Positions 50,801-57,685 of a stretch of DNA of 64,000 nt are shown piece by piece. Origin of the DNA: an uncultured Colwellia sp. Lineage in GTDB: Bacteria > Pseudomonadota > Gammaproteobacteria > Enterobacterales > Alteromonadaceae. The stretch is taken from NCBI GenBank assembly GCA_913062815.1, contig CAJXWZ010000009.1:62001-126000 (forward strand), in the 5' to 3' direction. The notes beneath the pieces are model-generated. The model did no database searches. It was not told the DNA's origin and worked only from the letters and a program-made list of their open reading frames with translations. The number at the start of each line of letters is the position of its first letter. The first letter of the stretch is position 1. Both the position numbers and the translations under genes were made by a program.

Positions 50801-51036
50801 GGGCCACCCACAGGTAAACCTCTTAAATTAAAAGCACCACTATCGTTTGTAGTGATATTTTTGACTTTTCCTGTAGGTTGATGCACAACTTGAACGCTAA
50901 TATTAGCAAGCGCAATACCTGAAGCATCAAGCACTTCCCCGCGTATTGCTGATGATGTTTCAGATGCTAAAATAGGTGTTTGTATGAACAAAGATGATGC
51001 CGTAATAATGGCGGTAGCAAGTTTACTGATTTTCAT
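47893..51036 (-). CDS. second Oar-like TonB-dependent receptor
   Basis: 1047-aa outer-membrane receptor, a diverged relative of the one at 10292-13489. A signal peptide (about 1-24, ending LASE) is followed by a carboxypeptidase-regulatory-like domain (about 28-110, LRGLPVGGPYIVRI) and a plug with SLTIDGVKQNDDFGLNKNGYPG and FEVTYGDFQGGSINIVTKSGTNEF. The barrel ends in KAQLGLRYRF. It is under an AAAACCTGTCA-type dyad shared with deoD and the third RutR-like regulator, which suggests a substrate linked to purine deoxynucleosides or DNA. The substrate is not proven. Confidence 0.93.
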   Translation of the reverse strand: MKISKLATAIITASSLFIQTPILASETSSAIRGEVLDASGIALANISVQVVHQPTGKVKNITTNDSGAFNLRGLPVGGPYIVRISGGTELKFNNVKELYLKLGEASKVSLTSVPQENVERITVTGQLAMAGTYKKGPSEEFNSKDIENSVAISRDLKSVLQRDSRMMVDVTADGGPALSIAGGNVRGNSLTIDGVKQNDDFGLNKNGYPGRRTPISLDAIEQMVVNVAPFEVTYGDFQGGSINIVTKSGTNEFHGSAFYFRADDSLAGDKSEGGSLNIGEFSEDSYGFTLGGPIIQDKLFFFAAYEKFDSTKPYQFTLDNENGIAEPNEKVGVTQGDFDRIAEISQRVWDYDIGGYDTLSDEKDEKLLLKFDWYINDEHRASFTYQDNEGNTVRDFWAETFPSANWATAESNRYNMNETLTAYSLQVFSDWTDDLSTEFKFARKEVNTEQIPIFGNNFAQFLIGTPNGGQLYIGPDQFRHANALSNDRDMIKFKADYYLSDEHLITMGIEHEQLSIVNTFVFGSLGMTQFASIEDFENNLGFHVFQNALSGDTSDAIDSFEYNTTTVYAQDEWSVTDDVTLTAGVRYTKYSNDDKPVLNNNFVGRHGYSNQNNFDGLDLLEPRLGVNWTYDDETVIRAGFGLFGGGAPNVWLSNSYGNDGVRKTFAGCFGGCFNGKNTPQEVLDFLAVGGFSGGNSDTNSIAPDFEIPSQWKLNFAIERQQDLGFLGEDWLLSADVIFSQVKNSSRYEELNMKQVGQAPDGRPIYDSPAPFDLSLESTDKGKGQVWTFAASNNFETDMGNFDFYLSYTYQNITEVNPGNAFVAFEGYSMPANSDFQSDSVFNSEFEIESRLTSTLTWTNELFGNNLSVVSLAYTGRDGRHFSHTMRTDVPTFGGFVDFASWVGYNSQSLYVPTGDNDPLVTYADGFDSAGFSAYINGESCLTPGTISPRHSCTSSWINRLDLHIMQEIKVFGDQTLEISFDIENLGNLINNDWGRAESYNQPFNAPVVDVSINDAGQYVYDNFTKPTQTVAKIPSVWKAQLGLRYRF

Positions 51037-51091
51037 TATTAATTACCCTCATGTATCGAATTTTTATTTTACTTTTTAACAACTCTTGATA

Positions 51092-51117
51092 AAAACCTGT
51101 CACATATGACAAGTTTA
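51092..51117. promoter_or_regulatory. TetR-type operator, AAAACCTGTCA class, upstream of TonB receptor 2
   Basis: Left arm AAAACCTGTCA, spacer CATA, right arm TGACAAGTTTA (two mismatches to perfect). It lies 56 bp upstream of the receptor start. Confidence 0.7.
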
Positions 51118-51578
51118 ATTCACAATTTAACACCTTAAAAAATAAACTCAATAAAATTGTTTGTTTTATCGTCATTAAAATAGATACCTTTTCAGAATAT
51201 GCTAGCTTAAAAAGGAGTCAAAAATAATAAACGGAGAATCGTATATAAAATATAAACATATTTATCAAATAGTTAATATGTCTGGTAATTGTAAGATCAC
51301 ATACCAAAGAAGACAGTCTAGTCAAAAGCGTATAGTTAAACACAGGCAATTCAGGATACAGTTTTGCTAAGTTTTTCAATTTCTGTTTTTTATTTTGACT
51401 TAAAAACGCAGATTTTATAGCGTTCCCTTGTAATGTTCGTCTTTACAGGACTGTTAAGGCAAACTCATTCGTAGCTACTGCATATGCATTTTCCATATCA
51501 GCTTAGCAGTTACAACATATTGATTTAACTTAATTTCCGTAATGATTTTCTCTTTATATTAAATAGTACAATATCTCC

Positions 51579-51594
51579 TTGATCATAAAGTCAA
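51579..51594. promoter_or_regulatory. weak RutR-like site
   Basis: TTGATC-ATAA-AGTCAA, two changes from TTGACC-N4-GGTCAA. It lies about 540 bp from the second receptor, upstream of the dead nuclease gene. Confidence 0.35.
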
Positions 51595-51610
51595 TATGTT
51601 CACAGTCACA

Positions 51611-51636
51611 AAAACCCGTCATAGTTGACAGGTTTT
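51611..51636. promoter_or_regulatory. TetR-type operator, AAAACCTGTCA class, before the dead nuclease gene
   Basis: Left arm AAAACCCGTCA, spacer TAGT, right arm TGACAGGTTTT (one mismatch). It sits just before the EEP-family remnant and probably controlled it. Confidence 0.7.
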
Positions 51637-51689
51637 TGTCAGATTAAAAGTATAGATATAGATGAAAACGCCTAAAACGGTAAATACTC

Positions 51690-52140
51690 CTTGTGAGAAC
51701 TATAGCTTTATTACCTTTCACGAACATACAAGCAAGTAAGGAAAACAATATTAAAGTCGCTAGTTTCAATGTCAGTATTGATACCACTATTTATATTAAA
51801 CATGGCAAAGTTGGTATTGAGCTAAGCCAATTGCAAAACAATGACCATAGTAAAATTAAGAATGTAGCCTAGCTAATCCAACATGTGCGCGCTGACAAAC
51901 CAGTTAATGAACGAATTTGACTATATTTAAAATTCAGCCAAAGTATTTAAAACATGTTGAAAAACTTTAAAAGTGATTTGAATATTTCTTTACAAGGGCT
52001 ATACCAATAGATTATCCGTATTTTTATTACAGCTGTGTTAACACGGGGACTCATATAGGACTTGATTTAGATTATGATGGTAAAATATCGGCAACATGGG
52101 CGATGCCTATGGTTTTGGGCTTTATCAACAAATTAAATTA
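51690..52140 (+). pseudogene. degraded EEP-family (endonuclease/exonuclease/phosphatase) secreted nuclease
   Basis: Pieces in shifted frames spell the start and first half of an extracellular EEP-superfamily protein. IKVASFNVSIDTT (from about 51747) matches the VATFNVS start, then LSQLQNNDHSKIKNVA, a stop, LIQHVRAD, and IDYPYFYYSCVNTGTHIGLDLDYDGK with a frameshift into DAYGFGLYQQ (about 52101-52130). Family members have QIKNIAEIIQRVRPD, then NTGxxxGLDLDxDG and DAFGFG in this order. At least three in-frame stops and frameshifts mean the gene is dead. An intact operator remains upstream (51611). It was probably a third secreted nuclease/phosphatase of the DNA-use island. Confidence 0.7.
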
Positions 52141-52275
52141 ATGATTGATAAAAGAACTATTGCCGATTGGACCACAAGTGATCATACCGGCATAGATGTA
52201 CAAGTTCTTGCAACAAGAGCTGGAGCAGAGATATCTAAAGATCATCAAGCCAAAAAAAATTTGCTTTGTTATTGA
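52141..52275 (+). pseudogene. fragment resembling the C-terminus of an alkaline phosphatase
   Basis: An open frame from 52141 reads TIADWTTSDHTGIDVQVLATRAGAEISKDHQ. The H-T-x-x-D-V with a following P/A-G-A-E resembles the last metal-binding motif of alkaline phosphatases. There is no room for the rest of such a protein, so it is a remnant, perhaps of a separate phosphatase fused by deletion to the EEP remnant. The family assignment is tentative. Confidence 0.4.
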
Positions 52276-52327
52276 ACATCAAGCATAACGCTGAGTAGGG
52301 AAGCACCTTGAGCAAATTAGGGTGATT

Positions 52328-53032
52328 TTAAAGTAAACTTTCTAAAGTTAGCTTTATCATTTCACCAAACTTAAGTTCACGATCGCTCGCTGACATTTTT
52401 TCACCCGTTTTAATATGATCGCTAACCGTTAAAATGGTTAAAGCTTTTTTACCCAATTCAGCTGCCACACCATAAAGCCCTGCAGCTTCCATTTCTACAG
52501 CCAAAACCCCATGCTTTTCAATAGTGTCAAAAACTTTAGTATTGGGCACATAAAACAAGTCTGCTGAAAAAATATTACCTACTTTTACTTTCGTACCAGC
52601 CTTATCGGCAGCTGCAACGGCATTACTTAGCAAGCTATAGTCTGCTATGGCCGCAAAATCTAAATTATCAAAACGTTGGCGATTCACATTTGAGTCTGTG
52701 CTAGCTCCCATAGCAATGATGATATCTTGCAATTTAATATCATCTTGAATAGCACCGCAGCTACCTACTCGAATAATATTTTCGACATTGTAGTTTTGGT
52801 AAAGCTCATGTGCATATATGGAAATTGAGGGTATTCCCATACCTGAGCCCATGACAGAAACACGTTTCCCTTTATATTCTCCAGTGTAGCCAAACATATT
52901 TCTAACGGCTGTCACCTTCTTAAAGTTAGTTAAAAAGTTTTCAGCAATATATTTAGCTCTTAAAGGGTCACCTGGCATGATAACAGTTTCTGCAAACTCT
53001 CCTTGTTGCGCAGCTATATGTGGTGTCGACAT
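52328..53032 (-). CDS. deoD: purine-nucleoside phosphorylase, DeoD type
   Basis: Phosphorolyses purine (deoxy)nucleosides to base and (deoxy)ribose-1-phosphate (about 234 aa). Family motifs are [58 protein letters not shown], the [17 protein letters not shown] nucleoside-binding segment and [10 protein letters not shown] chose ATG 53032, which aligns with E. coli DeoD and has GGGAG 8 nt upstream; a TTG at 53047 adds five residues. It is divergent from the third RutR-like regulator, with one dyad between them. Confidence 0.96.
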   Translation of the reverse strand: MSTPHIAAQQGEFAETVIMPGDPLRAKYIAENFLTNFKKVTAVRNMFGYTGEYKGKRVSVMGSGMGIPSISIYAHELYQNYNVENIIRVGSCGAIQDDIKLQDIIIAMGASTDSNVNRQRFDNLDFAAIADYSLLSNAVAAADKAGTKVKVGNIFSADLFYVPNTKVFDTIEKHGVLAVEMEAAGLYGVAAELGKKALTILTVSDHIKTGEKMSASDRELKFGEMIKLTLESLL

Positions 53033-53092
53033 TTTCTTAACTCCCAATTGATTAGTTTGTTACATGGATATATCTCATAGATAACTCCAAAC

Positions 53093-53118
53093 AAAACCTG
53101 ACAAGTGTGACAGGTTTT
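53093..53118. promoter_or_regulatory. TetR-type operator, AAAACCTGTCA class, between deoD and tetR
   Basis: Left arm AAAACCTGACA, spacer AGTG, right arm TGACAGGTTTT (one mismatch). It lies 61 bp before deoD and 99 bp before the divergent TetR gene, the usual place for an autoregulated TetR operator. Confidence 0.8.
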
Positions 53119-53216
53119 TTACAGTTTAGACAAAATATTTATTCTATTCAAGCATTAAAATGCTAGGATCTGTTTATATAAATTTAATAAGCTAAAATTA
53201 TTTTCTGGAGAATAAG

Positions 53217-53867
53217 TTGTCTAACGTGCAAGTAGTAAAGTTTAGTCAGATAAAAGCATTACAAACGGGTCAATTAAGAAAAAAGAATCAAGAAATTATT
53301 TTAAAAGCAGCCGAAAAAGAATTTATTAAATTTGGCTTTGAAGGTACGTCAGTAAGGAGCATTGCTGAGCGAGCCAATATCCCGAGAACAAATGTGCATT
53401 ACTATTACAAAAATAAAGAAGCAATTTATGGCGATATTCTGTCAAGAATATTAGAGTTGTGGGATGATGCTGTTATTATCGCAAATGATGATCCTTATGC
53501 AGTTCTAAGCGAATATATCAAAGTAAAAATACAATTTGCTAAAACGAATCCGGACGCCTCTAAAATTTTTGCTAGTGAAATGATACACGGTGCGCCCAGA
53601 TTACAAGAGTACCTTGCCACTGATTTTAAAGAATGGATCAACAGAGTAAGTGACATTATTCAAACCTGGATTGATCAAGGTAAAATGGATGATATTGACC
53701 CACTTCACTTAATGTTTTGTATTTGGGGCTCTACCCAACATTATGCGGATTTTGGCACTCAAGTTAAAGCAGCCATGGGTAAAAAAACGCTATCAAATAG
53801 AGATTTCAACCAAATAGCTAAATCACTAACACACATAATCCTTAAAGGCTGCGGATTAATAAAGTAA
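53217..53867 (+). CDS. RutR-like TetR-family regulator (copy 3)
   Basis: 216-aa TetR regulator of the RutR/YcdC type: FIKFGFEGTSVRSIAERANIPRTNVHYYYKNKEAIYGDIL and WIDQGKMDDIDPLHLMFCIWGSTQHYADFG. It differs from copies 1 and 2 in the recognition helix (IPRTNVHYYYKNK rather than LPKANILYYFDNK or ISKTNLLYYFPTK), which fits the different operator seen next to it. The TTG at 53217 with a GGAG is the likely start. It probably regulates deoD, the second receptor and itself; ligand unknown, perhaps a purine or deoxynucleoside product. Confidence 0.88.
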   Translation: MSNVQVVKFSQIKALQTGQLRKKNQEIILKAAEKEFIKFGFEGTSVRSIAERANIPRTNVHYYYKNKEAIYGDILSRILELWDDAVIIANDDPYAVLSEYIKVKIQFAKTNPDASKIFASEMIHGAPRLQEYLATDFKEWINRVSDIIQTWIDQGKMDDIDPLHLMFCIWGSTQHYADFGTQVKAAMGKKTLSNRDFNQIAKSLTHIILKGCGLIK

Positions 53868-54041
53868 TCTTTCTATGATACAGATACAACTTTGCTTTAT
53901 ATGTAGCCACATATTTTCATTCACCGTGAAGACTTAAAATACTTTATGCCAAACATAGAAATTTTATGTTCCGGTACTAATATAGAGATTATTTGACTAA
54001 TAAATTCATTAGAAATTTATGTATTTCAAAGGTGAGCTGGT

Positions 54042-54189
54042 TTAATGATATAGGACACTTTGATGAAGGATAATTTTCTAATTATTTGAGGTGTTTTATC
54101 AATCAAAAACGACAATACAAAACCTACACTAATGCTTTTAAAGAAGAAGCATTGTCTTTATGTAGTGGCCTAGTGGTAGTGCCCAATTA
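54042..54189 (+). mobile_element. IS3-family remnant (left end and start of orfA)
   Basis: A frame from about 54098 reads NQKRQYKTYTNAFKEEALSLCSGL, the start of an IS3-family OrfA (usually QKRxYKTYTxEFKxEAL). It ends quickly at a stop (54187-54189). About 50 bp upstream is ATATAGGACACTTT, like an IS3 terminal repeat. The rest of the element is absent. It lies in the 422-bp gap between the third RutR-like regulator and the unknown secreted gene. Confidence 0.6.
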
Positions 54190-54289
54190 AATAAATAAAG
54201 TTTCAAACTTTTTTTTAATGCCCTCCTACTTACTAGTTATATGAAATAAAAAACAAACTGTTTTGTTCTAACTAAAAAAGGGTTTTACT

Positions 54290-54847
54290 ATGACATTATT
54301 AAAAAGATTTACACCCGCAATTATCACTACGTGTTTATTAACAACTTTCGTATTTTCTGCTCAAAGTGAGACACAACAAAACGATTATAAAATCCAGATT
54401 ATCGATGATTGTCAGGTCATTAAAGAATATAAAATGACCAATGAACAAATTGAGTCTTACCTAGCGCTTAAAGTCGAAGAAGAAAAAATGAGCTTATTAG
54501 AAGCTCCCATTTCTGCGATACAAGACTCACTAGATAGCTATTCAGAACAAATTGACGAGTTAACAGAGCTCGCTATTCAAGAAACAGCGCAAAGTTTATA
54601 TATCGATAAAGACTACCTTAAACAGCAAGAACACGTTGTAGAAAAGCTGCATGCATTCATGAAAATACACCAGCAAGATTTTAATGCTTTAGGAAAACAA
54701 GGAGAAAAAATTGGTAAAGTTGCTGATATCTTTGTAGCGTCTTTGGAAGATACAATTGGCGATAGTAAACATCAACAAATTCATATTTCGTCACCTGACG
54801 ATCAGGAAAACAATTATCAATGTCACAATAATGTTTTTAATATTTAA
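54290..54847 (+). CDS. hypothetical secreted coiled-coil protein (185 aa)
   Basis: Signal peptide (1-26, ending SAQS), then a charged, helical protein with predicted coiled-coil stretches (about 48-115: EQIESYLALKVEEEKMSLLE, IQDSLDSYSEQIDELTELAIQE). Cysteines at about 40 and 178 could form one disulfide. No family recognised; DUF2884-like periplasmic proteins share the DDCQV-x-N-x(8-12) style start only loosely. It stands alone after the IS3 remnant and ends before a 270-bp non-coding stretch with a bidirectional terminator. Confidence 0.6.
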   Translation: MTLLKRFTPAIITTCLLTTFVFSAQSETQQNDYKIQIIDDCQVIKEYKMTNEQIESYLALKVEEEKMSLLEAPISAIQDSLDSYSEQIDELTELAIQETAQSLYIDKDYLKQQEHVVEKLHAFMKIHQQDFNALGKQGEKIGKVADIFVASLEDTIGDSKHQQIHISSPDDQENNYQCHNNVFNI

Positions 54848-55038
54848 AAATAAAATCATTAGAGCATAAAAGTTATCTGTTTGCCCCTGGCAGATAGCTG
54901 CCTAGCTATTTCCGCGCAAGCGGTTTGGTTCTTTTAGCGAGCAAAGGTCATAAAGTAATCATTCATACTAACCATTTCGAAGATGACATGCATGGATGCA
55001 CTAAATCCACGCATTTTTCTATCGCACATAAATGTGCT

Positions 55039-55088
55039 CGCTACAGCTCAGAGGATAAGCGCTACAGCTCAGAGGATAAGCGCTACAA
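55039..55088. repeat. 21-bp tandem repeat, 2.3 copies
   Basis: CGCTACAGCTCAGAGGATAAG occurs at 55039-55059 and 55060-55080, and a partial third copy begins at 55081. The 54848-55122 stretch otherwise holds no gene I accept. Confidence 0.85.
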
Positions 55089-55122
55089 ACCCATTTCTAT
55101 TGTAACTTATCAATAAAAAACA

Positions 55123-55158
55123 AAAAGCCCGTTAACTCTTTCGAATTAACGGGCTTTT
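55123..55158. terminator. bidirectional rho-independent terminator
   Basis: Perfect 13-bp stem AAAAGCCCGTTAA / TTAACGGGCTTTT with a 10-nt loop, A run on one side and T run on the other. Confidence 0.9.
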
Positions 55159-55417
55159 ATAAATGTGTCGGAGGATGTAGTCCCATGCTAACTAGTCTCC
55201 GTAATTTTCCCTAAAAACAGTGTAAGTAAATGGGAAACTTTTGTAAGAACTTCAGTAAAGCCTCTAAAACTAAACGTATCAACTTAATATCAGCTAGTTA
55301 CTCTTATAATCCAAGAACATCGAGATATAAAAATATTAACCAAAAACCGAATATTACTACTCAGCTTTACTAACTTAAGCCAATGGAGTGATTAGTTATA
55401 CCAGCCGTTTTAAGTTC

Positions 55418-57316
55418 TTATTCAAAAATATGCAGCCATAAATCATTGCCCGCGCCATTATCATTAATAGCATATTCGAAATCTGCTTTGCTATAACGTT
55501 GTTGCTCACCCGTTACAGAAGTATCATAACCGCCCCATTTCACACCATTCCAACGACCGTAGGGATCATTAACAGTATAGTGTGTGCCATCATAGCCAGT
55601 TACCACCATGATATGGCCAGGTGTTGTAAACCAGCCATGTACAATGGCCAATTTACCAGAGGTAACCGCATCTTGTAGCTGTGCAAAAGTGCCCGTTGTT
55701 GTACTGTTTGCACGTTTAGCACTACCAGCGCGTTGTGCCATTTGATCAAAGCCCCATTTAAGTGATGCAACATCTTGTAAAACACCACCCAACTCTTCAT
55801 ACAAATAATCAGGCGAACGACCATTACTATTAGGATCGGTGAAACCAAAATGATCAGTTACCATCGCTAGTGAGGTTGTTGAACAGGTGCCAGACGGGAC
55901 ATAATAATTATTATTTTGATTCCAATAAGGTACGGCTGCAGGTTGCGGCTCTGGCTCAGGATCTGTTGGTGTGGTTTGTTCAAGTCTCCACGGAATCATA
56001 TCGTTGCTGTCACCATGATTGCTGACATTAGAATCGAAAGAAGTATCATGCCAGTTAACTAGATCCCAGTCGTTCCATACCGCTTGGGTAACTTCACCAG
56101 CAGGAATGCGCCAGATACTGGTATTTGGCCCTGCCGCATCGATGAAGCTATTTAATTGTTCAGCGGTAATTACATTATATTCAGTTGATACTATGTGCCA
56201 AATTGGTTTAGTTGCCCCTAAAGCACGGTAGTCATCATTTCCAGCTTCAATCCAACGTTTAGGATCCGCCATGTAACTTGTACCCCATACCTCAACATAG
56301 GTTTGCGGCATATGGAAATCTACATATTGATCTATGATCCCAACGTTCATGCCTTGGTCAATTGGATTACTCCAAGTTGTAGCACCGAGAGGAAAACTTG
56401 AATCAGTCAAACCTGCATTTACGGCATCTTGTTTAGCATCGACAAACGCCTGAAACATTTGGTGAAGTTCTGTTGAGGTATTATTAAATTCAACTTCCAC
56501 ATCAGAAACAAACCCCACGTAACCATATTGCGCAGCCTCATATAGCGCATTAGCTTGTGCTGCATAATTTCCTGGGTAATTATAAGACCAAGCCCAGGGC
56601 TCTATGCCCATATCTTTATAAATATTAGTCGTCTGCAAAGAGCATGCATCGGCAAACAATGAACAACTCGCGGTATTATCGGCTATCTTAATGAAAATTC
56701 TTTTAACGCCCTGTTCGGCTAGTTTGTTAGCTAGTTGAGTATGTGTCATATTCATACCAGCTTCATCGATATACCATAACCAAGCGCCTAATCGATTTTC
56801 TACTGTTACGCCAGGAATGGGATCTGGCTCAGTAGGAGGATTTACCATGGCTTCTTGGACACTTAAGTAAAAATTTGCTGACCATCTATTGGTATAACAA
56901 GCTGTGCCGCCATTTAGGCTTTCACAAGCAGCGACTTCGTTAGTATCAAAATTACCATAAATATTATTTTCAGCGCTAGAAACTGATTCAAAACAATGAC
57001 CACCATAGCTAGGTGAACGAACCGATCCTACAGGGCAATTTTCTGTACCTCGGATAGATGTAGCGAATGATTTAGACCAACGCAATACATCAATGGTATT
57101 ACCTTGAACCTCATAGCCGAATGTAGTGTTACACGCAGATCCACCACCCCACTGAACACAACGATCTACCATGTCGTTAGTAAAGGGGCCAAATACATTG
57201 GCATTGGTTGCACAAAAATCTAAAGCATGATCAAAACTACTTCCTGTTGGGCATAAAGCAAATGCACTTGAGGACAGTAATATGGAACTAACCGCTATTA
57301 ACTTATTTATTTTCAT
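55418..57316 (-). CDS. secreted multidomain protein with C39-like peptidase domain
   Basis: 632-aa exported protein. A signal peptide (1-20) is followed by two about 65-residue cysteine-rich repeats (about 21-80 CPTGSSFDHALDFC..., about 93-157 CPVGSVRSPSYGGHC...). A TIM-barrel, glycosidase-like domain (about 170-425: LGAWLWYIDEAGM, GVKRIFIKIADN, YVGFVSDVEVEF) follows. A proline-rich linker leads to a peptidase C39-like domain (about 460-632) with Cys478 in GTCSTTSLAMV, His in TPGHIMVVTGYDG, and NDPYG. It may hydrolyse peptide or glycan cross-links outside the cell; no exact substrate can be given. Two TATCG-N7-CGATA sites lie upstream of its start. Confidence 0.8.
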   Translation of the reverse strand: MKINKLIAVSSILLSSSAFALCPTGSSFDHALDFCATNANVFGPFTNDMVDRCVQWGGGSACNTTFGYEVQGNTIDVLRWSKSFATSIRGTENCPVGSVRSPSYGGHCFESVSSAENNIYGNFDTNEVAACESLNGGTACYTNRWSANFYLSVQEAMVNPPTEPDPIPGVTVENRLGAWLWYIDEAGMNMTHTQLANKLAEQGVKRIFIKIADNTASCSLFADACSLQTTNIYKDMGIEPWAWSYNYPGNYAAQANALYEAAQYGYVGFVSDVEVEFNNTSTELHQMFQAFVDAKQDAVNAGLTDSSFPLGATTWSNPIDQGMNVGIIDQYVDFHMPQTYVEVWGTSYMADPKRWIEAGNDDYRALGATKPIWHIVSTEYNVITAEQLNSFIDAAGPNTSIWRIPAGEVTQAVWNDWDLVNWHDTSFDSNVSNHGDSNDMIPWRLEQTTPTDPEPEPQPAAVPYWNQNNNYYVPSGTCSTTSLAMVTDHFGFTDPNSNGRSPDYLYEELGGVLQDVASLKWGFDQMAQRAGSAKRANSTTTGTFAQLQDAVTSGKLAIVHGWFTTPGHIMVVTGYDGTHYTVNDPYGRWNGVKWGGYDTSVTGEQQRYSKADFEYAINDNGAGNDLWLHIFE

Positions 57317-57453
57317 TATAGGTTTCTCTCTTGTTGTCGCGTTATATTTCCTTGTAAGTACGCGTTATTTTATTTTTACACCTAATACTCGGTGTTTTTT
57401 TAAGACTTCCCAGTCAACTTAACAAGTGCTAAGCAACGGTAAAAGTTAGTACA

Positions 57454-57470
57454 TATCGAGAAAACCGATA
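57454..57470. promoter_or_regulatory. TATCG-N7-CGATA dyad upstream of C39-like gene
   Basis: TATCG-AGAAAAC-CGATA, 138 bp before the start of the gene at 55418-57316. It is one of four copies in this region. The 57317-57685 gap holds nothing else I recognise beyond this and the site at 57661. Confidence 0.7.
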
Positions 57471-57660
57471 GGTCGGTAAAAAAACAAAAGGTAAGTTAAT
57501 AACAGGGAAGATTTAAAGGTAGTGAGAACTAATGAAGAGCGCGTGATTGCTAAAATGACGAGGCATACGTGTGTAAGGGATGCATACCTCGTCAATGTTG
57601 CTTTCAATTTAAAAGCAAGTGCATTTTATAAAATGACAAATGTTAAATGAAGTTAGATTG

Positions 57661-57677
57661 TATCGACTAAACCGATA
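57661..57677. promoter_or_regulatory. TATCG-N7-CGATA dyad
   Basis: TATCG-ACTAAAC-CGATA, in the same gap as the copy at 57454, next to the 3' end of the M1 peptidase gene. Confidence 0.65.
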
Positions 57678-57685
57678 GATAAGGC

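Noticed and set aside
54925-55116. 63-codon open frame with repeated RYSSEDK
   Set aside because: The repeat in the product comes from the 21-bp tandem DNA repeat; no RBS or family supports it.
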